Part shown: piece by piece, positions 28,635-35,964 of the stretch
Layout: each line of letters opens with the position of its first letter
How positions within the stretch are numbered: position 1 is the stretch's first letter
DNA from: a virus
Virus record (IMG/VR): IMGVR_UViG_3300035216_000982
Span: 1 to 35,964 of that record
Reading direction: 5' to 3' (one strand)
Length of the DNA: 35,964 nt
Program-made: the position numbers and the translations under genes
Notes under the pieces: generated by a model
The model's database searches: none
What the model saw: the letters and a program-made list of their open reading frames with translations, nothing else
Told to the model about the DNA's origin: nothing

Positions 28635-29063
28635 ATGCTATCCTATAAGCCTATTACTCAAGCACAGTACTGGATCCAGGCCTCGCCTTTCCAGCACTAC
28701 TTCACTACTTTCTCAGGAATCAGAGATACATCTGGAACTACTCAGTACGCTGATGGTGTCAGAGGTCGTATCTTCCAGCTCAAGGGTCCTCGTACTCTTG
28801 CGGAAGTGACCGTATCTACTCCATTCGACCCTGAGAAGCACGCAGACATCGTCGACTTCTGGAAGACGTATGATTGTTCCTTTGTTACTTTGACCGTGAC
28901 TCCTGTTGAGTGCGGTGAAGACCCTAGCCCAGTTGGTAACAGAACCATCACTATCCCAGATGCTCAAATCACTTCTATTAATTTTGGCCAAGCCGACAGG
29001 GCTTCTACAAATGTATCTACCCTAGAGCTTACATTTGTAATGGACACGTTTACATATAACTGA
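28635..29063 (+). CDS. Tail tube protein
   Basis: The 142-residue protein is nearly all beta and has the design of a contractile-tail tube subunit: YWIQASPFQHYFTTFSG, a RGRIFQLKGPRTLAEVTVST strand pair, FDPEKHADIVDFWKTY helix, and a final ITSINFGQADRASTNVSTLE, then LTFVMDTF strand. The 'G....a.vTvs.p.d...h..i..~..' order and the final edge strand fit the tube fold. The length is normal for a tube (130-180). It is unlinked from the sheath gene, which lies 12 kb away on the other strand, unlike Mu or T4. The identification is from pattern and context. Confidence 0.7.
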   Translation: MLSYKPITQAQYWIQASPFQHYFTTFSGIRDTSGTTQYADGVRGRIFQLKGPRTLAEVTVSTPFDPEKHADIVDFWKTYDCSFVTLTVTPVECGEDPSPVGNRTITIPDAQITSINFGQADRASTNVSTLELTFVMDTFTYN

Positions 29064-29085
29064 TCTATTATAGGAGAGTTGAGGT

Positions 29086-30438
29086 ATGTCAACCTCCAAT
29101 TTATTTTTTAAAGGTTGCTTTTCTGAACTAACAGATGAGCAACTCCAGGCTATTGAGGCTATAGGCGCCGATGGAAATCTGGTAGATGAGTCTTGCGCAC
29201 GAGAGACAAATACGTGCGGAATGACTCTGACCCAGTTATTAAATATACACGAGTTATACGACTTTCAAAGAGGAGTACTCTACGAAAAGTGGGGAGAAGT
29301 CACTTTCCCTTGGGAGATAAAACCCACCACCACAAACCTAGACTATGAGAAGTCAAGGAAAGAATGGAGTGTTGCCAATTATATAGGGCTTACTTCGTAC
29401 TATACCGGAGATAGAGTATTATACATAGAGGACGACGGATACGCCATCTCTGTGTACGAAGCAAACCAAGATATATCAGCTCCTGCGGGCCCTTTAGATA
29501 GGACCAAGTGGGGCAAAGTTTGTACTATAGAGTTTTCTGACCCAGTCCAGCTTCCTTCTATAAAGAAGCTTATAGACACTTATGAGTTTTATTTCCTGAA
29601 GGAATTTCTTGAGGATTGGGGAGAAGTTAATGAGGGCTGGAAAGTAGATCTGCAGGGAAGAAGCAGCGATGAATGGGACGACTATAAGATAAGAAGAGAC
29701 TTCTTCTACAAAGTAGGAGATTTTGTCTTAGTGGAATCGCAATGTAGCGATGCCTTCTGTCTCTGGATTAATATAAAAGACATTCCGGTTACTGACCAGA
29801 ACCTAATAGACTTCGCAAAGTTTACCCCTGTGGTGAATGGTGAAGTATACTGGGAGAAGATATATTGTGTGAACTCTGGCATGAACCGATGTCTAGGCCC
29901 ACAATCAGATAGGAATTTGGATAATTACCAGTTTGTTGAGATAGGATCTAAAGGGCACTATGTTGAACAGCCCATCCCTTACTATGACCTAAAAGGTAAT
30001 TATATCTGTGATCAGTACAACCACAAGACTTTAGGTGAGGCTGCTGCACTAAGACCCAGCAGAGTGCTAACACAAAATGAAATTGACTATCTTGATGGCT
30101 TAGTGGATGAGATTACCGACGCTTCTACATTTGGTAACGAGGCAACTTCGACCCCTCAGTCTTCTACTTCATCGGTATCCCCGTGGCTGCGTCCACCTTC
30201 ACAGGCTCCTGTCGTAACTCAACCTGCCCCTACACCCGCACCTACGCCCTTTCCTAACTATTCTTCGCCGAGCCCAGCTCCAACCCCCACACCTACTCCT
30301 ACTCCCACACCTACTCCTACTCCTACACCGACGCCTACTCCCACACCTACTCCTACACCGACACCTACTTCTACTCCTACATCGACACCCACGCCTTCGC
30401 CCTCTCCTAGCTACGGTGGTGGCTACGGTGGCTACTGA
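29086..30438 (+). CDS. Virion protein with carbohydrate-binding-like modules and proline/threonine repeat, 450 aa
   Basis: Residues about 100-150 ([20 protein letters not shown], then [20 protein letters not shown], then W) match the layout of small sugar-binding modules (YxxGDxVxYxGxxYxA...P....W). A second, looser copy may start near residue 205 ([13 protein letters not shown]). From residue 399 a (Pro-Thr)n repeat of some 40 residues leads to a glycine/tyrosine tail (GGGYGGY). The repeat would form a stiff stalk or linker, as in secreted sugar-binding enzymes. It probably sits on the tail or capsid and binds host or surface glycans. AGGAGAG before the ATG gives an ordinary ribosome site, and it likely shares the tube transcript. 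Confidence 0.65.
   Translation: MSTSNLFFKGCFSELTDEQLQAIEAIGADGNLVDESCARETNTCGMTLTQLLNIHELYDFQRGVLYEKWGEVTFPWEIKPTTTNLDYEKSRKEWSVANYIGLTSYYTGDRVLYIEDDGYAISVYEANQDISAPAGPLDRTKWGKVCTIEFSDPVQLPSIKKLIDTYEFYFLKEFLEDWGEVNEGWKVDLQGRSSDEWDDYKIRRDFFYKVGDFVLVESQCSDAFCLWINIKDIPVTDQNLIDFAKFTPVVNGEVYWEKIYCVNSGMNRCLGPQSDRNLDNYQFVEIGSKGHYVEQPIPYYDLKGNYICDQYNHKTLGEAAALRPSRVLTQNEIDYLDGLVDEITDASTFGNEATSTPQSSTSSVSPWLRPPSQAPVVTQPAPTPAPTPFPNYSSPSPAPTPTPTPTPTPTPTPTPTPTPTPTPTPTPTSTPTSTPTPSPSPSYGGGYGGY
30280..30396 (+). repeat. Degenerate CCNACN repeat encoding a Pro-Thr stalk
   Basis: A run of alternating Pro and Thr codons (six-base period, mostly CCTACT/CCCACA/CCGACG) within the 450-aa virion gene, with a few Ser interruptions near its end. 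Longer 18- to 24-base units (for example CCTACTCCTACACCGACG) recur, so length variation by slippage is likely. Confidence 0.9.
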
Positions 30439-30448
30439 TCACTCTGAG

Positions 30449-30456
30449 GTTTAAAG
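30449..30456 (+). promoter_or_regulatory. GTTTAAAG motif directly before the fibre gene at 30463
   Basis: GTTTAAAG only 6 bases before the ATG. If the motif acts like a -10 box, transcription would begin at about the start codon and give a leaderless message. The short distance makes this the exception in the set. The tract may instead only reflect an A/T-rich start region. Confidence 0.42.
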
Positions 30457-30462
30457 TAAAGT

Positions 30463-31296
30463 ATGGCAAATGTATTCGGAGGAGGATCCAGCTCTAGCGG
30501 ATCTTGCGGAAGCGATCAAGATATCATACAGGCACCTAGGCAGCAAGTAGTTCCCCCAAGGAACGTCTCTTCTAGTCTTAATGTTTTTAATGAAACAAAT
30601 CAGGGCTCAGGAAACCTTAGTCTTAGGGAGTTCTACACAAAAAGAGAGCTAGATAAATACTTAGATGCCAAAGCTGAAGTTGCAGATGTATATAACAAAA
30701 ACTCCCTCTACACTAAATCTGAAGTAGATTCCTTAATTAGTGGCCTAAGTCTATCTAATTATGCCACATCTAGCTACGTAAGCACGGAATTAGCGAGTCA
30801 ACTATCCACTATAAATAACAACTTTGCTCAAAATTACTACACCAAGAGTGTTTTATATACACAGACTCAAGTTGATAGTTTAATCTCTAGTCTTTCTATA
30901 ACTGGTGACTATATCTCAAAGACTCCCGCCACTATGGCAGAAGTAACTATAGTCCCAGAAGTTAACACCCTTACTGCTAGTTTTATTGTTCGTTCCTCAA
31001 ACAACACCGATTCTACAGAAGTTCAGAGATGGGAAAATTCTTCTACTGACTACTTAGGATCAGTGTACGCAGATGGCAAGGCAAAATTTGTAAACACTGT
31101 TATAGTAGGACAAAACGTCAATGTTAACGGAGTTGGTTTAGAATTAAGTGAGAAAAGGATATCTGATGTGGCTAATCCAATAGATGACTTTGACGCCGTT
31201 AATAAGCATTTTATGGAGGCGTTTATCACTACAACAATAGACCAAGCAACCCAAACAACGGACGAAAATTACCTAGTAGACGCTCTAGAATACTAA
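30463..31296 (+). CDS. Tail fibre/baseplate-attached protein with YTKxEVD repeats, 277 aa
   Basis: The N terminus is glycine/serine-rich. The middle has several copies of the fibre motif YTKxEVDSLISxL: FYTKRELDKYLD, LYTKSEVDSLISGLSL, and YYTKSVLYTQTQVDSLISSL, spaced by coiled-coil-like stretches (about residues 55-145). Such repeats form trimeric shafts. The end has an ADGKAKFVNTV strand and ISDVANPIDDFDAVNKHFM, the 'I.dva.P.~~~DavnK.y' segment found in fibres before a chaperone or tip. It joins the next gene after a single base. It is probably a fibre shaft or connector. Confidence 0.75.
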   Translation: MANVFGGGSSSSGSCGSDQDIIQAPRQQVVPPRNVSSSLNVFNETNQGSGNLSLREFYTKRELDKYLDAKAEVADVYNKNSLYTKSEVDSLISGLSLSNYATSSYVSTELASQLSTINNNFAQNYYTKSVLYTQTQVDSLISSLSITGDYISKTPATMAEVTIVPEVNTLTASFIVRSSNNTDSTEVQRWENSSTDYLGSVYADGKAKFVNTVIVGQNVNVNGVGLELSEKRISDVANPIDDFDAVNKHFMEAFITTTIDQATQTTDENYLVDALEY

Positions 31297-31297
31297 C

Positions 31298-33295
31298 ATG
31301 ACAAACTCCTCGCCAAGAGACGTAATCCTCCACAGAAGATCACGTGTAAAAAACAAAAGGCCCCTAACAACAGACATCCAATGGGGCGAGATTGCCGTTA
31401 ATTTTAACGACGAAGATCCTAGTGTATATATAAAAGACGAAAGTAACAAGATAAGGAAAGTTGGTGGTATATTCTATTCAGATGTGGCTCCTGATCCCTC
31501 AGTTGCTATCGATGGGTCTCTAGAGCTATCCCATGGCGAGTTATGGGTACAGAAGATCAGCCCTCCGGCGGCAATCTCTGATCAGGACGAGGATGCTCGT
31601 TTGTATGTCTATAATAAGTTTATAAATTCAGGTGCAGGTGGATGGCTAGAGATCGGTAAGTTCAGATTTGCTCTTATAGAAGAAAGTCTAGATCAGTTCA
31701 AAGACGGTACTGATGGAGAGGATATAGTTCACACAGCCGGTAACCAGATCCTTATTAATAACAAGAGCGTTATAAAGGGTGAGTCTACGGCCGGAGGAAA
31801 TAAGGTAATCATCAACGACGGAGCAAATTTTGCAACAGCAGTCATAAACGCTAGTAGCAATGTAATAATTAACTCTAGTGATATAGATGTAAATGCTGAT
31901 AACGTTGTCCTAAGCTCAGCGACTTCTTATATCTTTCAAACCGACAGCGTAACAGGCACAGGATCTTCTACTTTTACTTACAATGACCACGGGTTATTTA
32001 ATGGTGAGGAGATCTTTGTAGAAGAGTTTCTTAACGACAACTCGACTCCTGGAGGATTAACCTCAGGTAACTATAAGATCTCTAACACGACTTTAAATAC
32101 TTTCAAGCTTAATAACGGCTCTGCGGATGTGCTCGCATCAGGCAACGTAAGAATCAAGTACTCTCCGAAGCTGGTATTAGACCAAGATTACAACGTCTTG
32201 CAATCGGGTAATTTTGAGGTGAAGGGGTTGGGTGACTTCCCTGATACATCACAGATCACAGATGGCCGATGGGATATCTATCAAAACACTCAGAACGGAA
32301 ACGTAAGGATATACTCAAGGACCGGAACTAACATCTCAGAGATTGTAGGATCTTCCGTAACAATAGACGTTAAGAACTCCACAGGGTCTGTTATTAATGC
32401 ATGGACTCCTGTGTATTTTGTAGGGTTTGACCCAATCAATAATGTGATCACTATAGGCCCTGCAGATGCCTCTTCTTCTTTGGCAATGAAAGCTTTGGGA
32501 TTAGCAAGTGCAAATATACCCGCAAACGGGCTAGGAGTAGTGACTGTATACGGAGAACTAAAAGTCGGCGATAGCCTCATCATTGATTCTAATCCTCCCG
32601 GTAGCGACGAGTCAGGCAATGTTGTATACGTGAAATCTGGCGGAGGGCTTACATTTTTGCCCCCTACAAAGGCTCAAGGCCAACGGCAGCCAATAGGTTT
32701 ATTATTAAAAGAATCGGTAACGGACCCCAACGGAAGGATATTTGTTAACCACCCAGATATAGATAACCAAGTGCAACTAAAGCAGGGATATATCTTTGTA
32801 GGATCAACAGGTGACCACGCTACGGCCTATAGGCTAGATACTAATTTCTTCCAGACTTATGTCGCAGATGATAATGAGCTAGAGATCAGCGTGGCCGATG
32901 AGATCTCTTTTGGAGCCTACGAGTTCCTATGGGACGGGAACTCAGGGAGCAAGATCCAGAAGAAAGTATCTACTTCAGACGAGGGGATCGGTAACACTCA
33001 GCAAACTACAATTGATTCCTTCCCAGTCACGTATCGCTCTGCTAAATTCTTTGTTCAGATCGCTCTAGGAGGAGCGGGGATCCCGGCAAATTATCAGATC
33101 ACAGAGCTTCTTATAGTGCACAATGGCACAGACGTAAATCTTGTGGATTATGGCACAGCCTCTACTCTCAACCAGCGCCTTGGAGACTTCACCGCTAACA
33201 TCGTTGGAAATAACGTAGAGATATACTTCCAAAGATACGCCGCTACATTGGGACAAATCCAGATAAAAACTATACGCACGGCCGTTCTCTCTTAA
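31298..33295 (+). CDS. Large tail fibre protein, 665 aa
   Basis: The N terminus (about residues 1-60) has the conserved fibre start RGEIAVNFND-type motif, seen here as QWGEIAVNFNDEDPSVYIKD. It then has repeated strand modules, including VTGTGSSTFTYNDHGLFNGE then GNYKISNTTLNTFKLNNGSA (about 215-285), the same 'GexV.f...lp.GL..g.Y.v....TF.L..' module that is inserted in the sheath. The rest is beta-rich with a strand-ladder look (NVVYVKSGGGLTFLPP), ending in a compact tip domain. No enzymatic motif is recognised. It likely forms a long fibre that carries the receptor-binding tip. Confidence 0.75.
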   Translation: MTNSSPRDVILHRRSRVKNKRPLTTDIQWGEIAVNFNDEDPSVYIKDESNKIRKVGGIFYSDVAPDPSVAIDGSLELSHGELWVQKISPPAAISDQDEDARLYVYNKFINSGAGGWLEIGKFRFALIEESLDQFKDGTDGEDIVHTAGNQILINNKSVIKGESTAGGNKVIINDGANFATAVINASSNVIINSSDIDVNADNVVLSSATSYIFQTDSVTGTGSSTFTYNDHGLFNGEEIFVEEFLNDNSTPGGLTSGNYKISNTTLNTFKLNNGSADVLASGNVRIKYSPKLVLDQDYNVLQSGNFEVKGLGDFPDTSQITDGRWDIYQNTQNGNVRIYSRTGTNISEIVGSSVTIDVKNSTGSVINAWTPVYFVGFDPINNVITIGPADASSSLAMKALGLASANIPANGLGVVTVYGELKVGDSLIIDSNPPGSDESGNVVYVKSGGGLTFLPPTKAQGQRQPIGLLLKESVTDPNGRIFVNHPDIDNQVQLKQGYIFVGSTGDHATAYRLDTNFFQTYVADDNELEISVADEISFGAYEFLWDGNSGSKIQKKVSTSDEGIGNTQQTTIDSFPVTYRSAKFFVQIALGGAGIPANYQITELLIVHNGTDVNLVDYGTASTLNQRLGDFTANIVGNNVEIYFQRYAATLGQIQIKTIRTAVLS

Positions 33296-33303
33296 GGAAT
33301 ACT

Positions 33304-33311
33304 GTTTAAAG
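33304..33311 (+). promoter_or_regulatory. GTTTAAAG motif before the last fibre unit
   Basis: GTTTAAAG followed by TCTTAGATAGA (33312-33322), the same 11 bases that follow the motif at 17765-17772 after a 3-base insertion there. The next ATG is 44 bases downstream and, unusually for the set, is preceded by a ribosome site (AGGGGAAAG). Confidence 0.6.
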
Positions 33312-33355
33312 TCTTAGATAGATAATTATAACTTTGCACAGGGGAAAGTGAACCT

Positions 33356-33598
33356 ATGGCAACAAAGCATTTTCATGTCAGGCACGGACTGACAGCGGGA
33401 ACAGGCGTAGACAACAGCGGGACTCCTACTAGAGAAGTCATCACAAGTGCAGGACAGCTTGTTGATGTTGGCGCTCTCAGCTCATTAGCCACATCCAATA
33501 AATCAAGTATTGTTGCGGCAATTAATGAAGTAAATGGCTCTGCTGGTGGTGGTGCAACAATCGACGATATCATTGCTCTATCAATCGCTCTAGGGTAA
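33356..33598 (+). CDS. Short fibre-associated protein, 80 aa
   Basis: The sequence HFHVRHGLTAGTG, then LVDVGALSSLATSNKSSIVA, then AINEVNGS is the 'LssL.t.nKssiVaAiNEv' segment widely found in tail fibres and baseplate adaptors. The C terminus (GGGATIDDIIALSIALG) is glycine-rich then helical. It is likely a small joint or adaptor for the following fibre gene. The start has a ribosome site. Confidence 0.7.
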   Translation: MATKHFHVRHGLTAGTGVDNSGTPTREVITSAGQLVDVGALSSLATSNKSSIVAAINEVNGSAGGGATIDDIIALSIALG

Positions 33599-33607
33599 TA
33601 CATTATA

Positions 33608-33997
33608 ATGGCAAATACATTCAGATCTTTCTCAAAGGCCTCCATTGGCACATCGCCCACAACAGCTTATCAGTTAGAGTTAGACGGTAACTCTAGTAAA
33701 ACGGCTATTGTTATTGGTATAGCTCTTTCAAACAGGGCCTCGACCCCTATTAACGTTGATGTTCAGATAGACCGACCTGTGACAGGGGACGCTGAAGCCC
33801 CTACAGAGGACGTCTATTTAGCTAGAAATATACCGATCCCTTCTGGATCTACGCTGGAGATCATGGCGGGACAGAAGCAGATCATGCAGATATTTGACAC
33901 TGGCGGAAGTACGTTCGTCGGGGACAAGATCGTAGCGACATCAGACACAGCATCATCACTTGACGTAATTGTCAACTCTCTTGAAATAACTAGCTGA
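33608..33997 (+). CDS. Small beta-sandwich virion protein, 129 aa
   Basis: A strand-rich protein of about 129 residues (KTAIVIGIALSNRASTPINV, VYLARNIPIPSGSTLEIMAG, IVATSDTASSLDVIVNSLEI) with the pattern of the single-domain beta-sandwich protein that often accompanies tail-fibre genes in cyano- and pelagiphages. The role is probably structural (fibre joint or capsid head fibre). It follows the previous gene after 9 bases. Confidence 0.65.
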   Translation: MANTFRSFSKASIGTSPTTAYQLELDGNSSKTAIVIGIALSNRASTPINVDVQIDRPVTGDAEAPTEDVYLARNIPIPSGSTLEIMAGQKQIMQIFDTGGSTFVGDKIVATSDTASSLDVIVNSLEITS

Positions 33998-34008
33998 GGT
34001 AACACATA

Positions 34009-35964
34009 ATGCCATTCATTGGAAGAGACGGAAGAACTGCTTTCTTACCCACTAGCGTAAACACCTCTAGTTCGCTTAAGATATCGAACGAGGGAGATTT
34101 AATCGTTGACACTGACACCTTATTTGTAGACTCTAGTGCTAATAGAGTCGGTATAGGAACCGCCAGTCCGTCAAGTATGTTTGACGTTGAAGTTGGAGCC
34201 GGAGCCGGTATTAACTTTGGTAATAGTGGCGCTAATGCTCCTACCGTTAATTTTATGGCCGGAAGTAGCAGACTTGAATCTGCGGCCCAAATATTAGTTG
34301 GTGAAAACAACGGCGGTGGTGATCTTCTTATCGGCACAAAAAACACTAGTGGAACATTAACAACACGAGTCACCATTGATAACTCTGGTTTGGTTAAGCT
34401 CCCTGATAATGGTAAGTTCACTGCTGGTGCTGGTAATGACTTGCAGATTTACCACAACGCCACAAATTCCTACATTGAGAATAGTACTGGATCTTTCTTC
34501 ATTGACCAAACCGTTGCTGATAATGACCTTAATTTCCGATGCGATAACGGTTCTGGAGGACTTACTACTTACATTCAAGCCGATGGCAGTACTGGTAAGG
34601 TTAAACTTTTTGATTATGGTAGTTTAAAATTTGAAACTACTACAACTGGTGTTCAGGTAACTGGTACTGTTGTTGCTGATGGGGTATCTTTACCTAGTGA
34701 CTCTACTAAATTCTTTGCAGGTGCAGATAGTGAAATGCAGGTGTTCCATAACGGAACAGACAGTATAATTAAGGATACACGTAACTCTGGAAGTGTAAAA
34801 ATACAAGCAGATAGTTTTACTGTAATTGATAAAGATGCGGGTGAGACGATGCTTTCCGCTTCAGTTGGTGGGGCATCTGAACTCAGATATGCTGGAACTA
34901 CAAAGTTCCAAACTTCTAGTACTGGTGTTACTGTATCCGGAGCACTTGAGGTATCTGCTGCAACAAATATCACCGTTGGTGGGACAGCCCTTCCATCTCT
35001 AACAAACTTGCTTGGGGGATCGCTAAGCGGGACCCTGGGTGCAGTTACGATGCACATGACCTCCTCTGATCCTGGTTCTCCCGTTCAAGGTCAGTTTTAC
35101 TTTAACTCTCTTGATCAAAAGGCAAAGATCTACACAGGAAGCTCTTTTGTTGACCTAGTACCCTCTGGAGGAGGAGGAGGAGGTGGAGGGGGCAGCTCCT
35201 CTGATGCCAATGCTACTTTCCGTAAATACACATACGCTATCTCTTCCGCTACTAACTCTGTCTCTGGTTCATCGCAAGGCGAGACTAGTGCAGGAAGCTT
35301 TGTTATTGGGCTGAAGTATACGATCAAAACTCCGGGGAACACAGACTTCACGGCGATCGGAGCTGGTAATAACACGGCCGGGACGGCGTTTGTGGCCACT
35401 GGGGTCGGGTCAGGAACCGGGGTTGCTTATAACACCTTGATATACTCTACAGGTGGAGATCAAAACGTAGAGGTATATGTCAATGGCGTCAAGGCCGTAG
35501 AAGGTTCCACAAACGATTATATCGCAACAAACGGCAGCTCTGTTAACTTTGTTGCAAACTTAGGCTCTGGAGATGTGGTAGATATCCAGGTCTACGAATT
35601 GCTTACCAACGATGCTTTTGTCCTAGCTGCAGGGGGTACGTTCACTGGCAATGTTGGTATCAACACCACATCAATTAACAACCGGCTCCATATCCATTCT
35701 AGTGGCAACGATGAAGGGATCCTGCTCACCCAAACCGGTAGTAACTATAGTGGCATAATAGCAGATGCAAATAGGGACGCTGTAGATTACTATATACTTA
35801 ATCTGCAGGCTAATTGGAACGGGAGCGCCGTAGCTCGAATCTCTATGGAGAGCGGCGACGACATCACAAACAAAGACGACGGAAGGATTAAGTTCTCTAC
35901 TTCGTCTAGTGGTAATCCTATTGTCAGGATGAACATCACTCCATCAGGAAATGTAGGGATAGGA
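34009..35964 (+). CDS. Large tail fibre protein (3'-truncated by window edge)
   Basis: The frame is open from ATG 34009 to the window end (652 codons, no stop). It begins PFIGRDGRTAFLPTSVNTSS and soon has DTLFVDSSANRVGIGTASPS, the 'l.vd...nrVGIGT..P' motif typical of phage fibres. Later LQIYHNATNSYI and MQVFHNGTDSII are two copies of a fibre repeat. A run of nine glycines at codons about 387-395 (35167-35193) forms a flexible linker. Behind it is the FVIGLKYTIKTPGNTDFTAI, then GAGNNTAGTAFVATG module, common in marine phage fibres. The C terminus beyond the window should hold the tip. No chaperone domain is visible in this part. Confidence 0.88.
   Translation, partial: MPFIGRDGRTAFLPTSVNTSSSLKISNEGDLIVDTDTLFVDSSANRVGIGTASPSSMFDVEVGAGAGINFGNSGANAPTVNFMAGSSRLESAAQILVGENNGGGDLLIGTKNTSGTLTTRVTIDNSGLVKLPDNGKFTAGAGNDLQIYHNATNSYIENSTGSFFIDQTVADNDLNFRCDNGSGGLTTYIQADGSTGKVKLFDYGSLKFETTTTGVQVTGTVVADGVSLPSDSTKFFAGADSEMQVFHNGTDSIIKDTRNSGSVKIQADSFTVIDKDAGETMLSASVGGASELRYAGTTKFQTSSTGVTVSGALEVSAATNITVGGTALPSLTNLLGGSLSGTLGAVTMHMTSSDPGSPVQGQFYFNSLDQKAKIYTGSSFVDLVPSGGGGGGGGGSSSDANATFRKYTYAISSATNSVSGSSQGETSAGSFVIGLKYTIKTPGNTDFTAIGAGNNTAGTAFVATGVGSGTGVAYNTLIYSTGGDQNVEVYVNGVKAVEGSTNDYIATNGSSVNFVANLGSGDVVDIQVYELLTNDAFVLAAGGTFTGNVGINTTSINNRLHIHSSGNDEGILLTQTGSNYSGIIADANRDAVDYYILNLQANWNGSAVARISMESGDDITNKDDGRIKFSTSSSGNPIVRMNITPSGNVGIG

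Noticed and set aside
30280-30396. Tandem repeat as a CRISPR or regulatory array
   Set aside because: It is a coding Pro-Thr repeat in frame; there are no spacers or palindromes.
34376-35399. Several frames on both strands over the last fibre gene
   Set aside because: The fibre frame is continuous from 34009 to the window end with clear fibre motifs; the others are shadows.

Overview
The window is a stretch of a large tailed-phage genome. Everything points to a cyanophage with a contractile tail (myovirus) infecting marine Synechococcus or Prochlorococcus. It carries three typical cyanophage carbon-metabolism genes (a transaldolase talC cut by the window edge, a CP12-like gene, and a truncated 6-phosphogluconate dehydrogenase-like gene). 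It also has a tRNA-Val, many short cyanophage-type genes, a tail sheath and tail tube, and a long set of fibre genes. The DNA polymerase is of the mitochondrial (gamma) family A type. From memory, that polymerase together with an unusual structural gene set resembles the lineage founded by Synechococcus phage S-TIM5; this is an inference and no database was searched.

Layout. (1) 1-7.7 kb, all plus strand: host-takeover, metabolism and replication genes: talC, tRNA-Val, staphylococcal-type nuclease, cp12, a membrane protein, the gnd-like fragment, a dense run of tiny overlapping genes (several with one membrane segment), a metallophosphoesterase and the gamma-type DNA polymerase. Promoters here look like host sigma-70 sites; the one before the polymerase is a perfect TTGACA-N17-TATAAT. 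(2) 7.7-17.7 kb, minus strand: head and tail genes with a remote phage-Mu-like flavour. In transcription order these are three small proteins (possible tail chaperones), a giant 1110-aa sheath, protease-scaffold, decoration protein, major capsid protein, a strong terminator, a Mu gp36-like head-completion protein, a small neck protein and a Mu gp37-like protein. (3) 17.8-19.2 kb, plus strand: a four-gene island with a dCMP deaminase. (4) 19.2-25.1 kb, minus strand: a 1322-aa unidentified protein, a leucine-rich-repeat protein and a coiled-coil cyanophage virion protein. (5) 25.1 kb to the end, plus strand: three unknown genes, a DUF935-type portal, tail tube, a proline/threonine-repeat virion protein, and fibre proteins, the last running off the window. 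No large terminase is present in the window.

The most interesting signal is an 8-base motif, GTTTAAAG. It occurs 11 times (both strands together), never in the first 9.8 kb, and 10 of the 11 lie directly upstream of a start codon on the same strand, most often 20-27 bases away. A one-base variant precedes the tail tube gene. Nearly every structural transcription unit starts with it, and two copies form a back-to-back inverted repeat between divergent operons at 25.1 kb. I propose that it is the core of a phage-specific late promoter. One copy lies inside the protease-scaffold gene, 26 bases before an in-frame ATG at the boundary between the protease and scaffold parts. This predicts a separately expressed scaffold protein.
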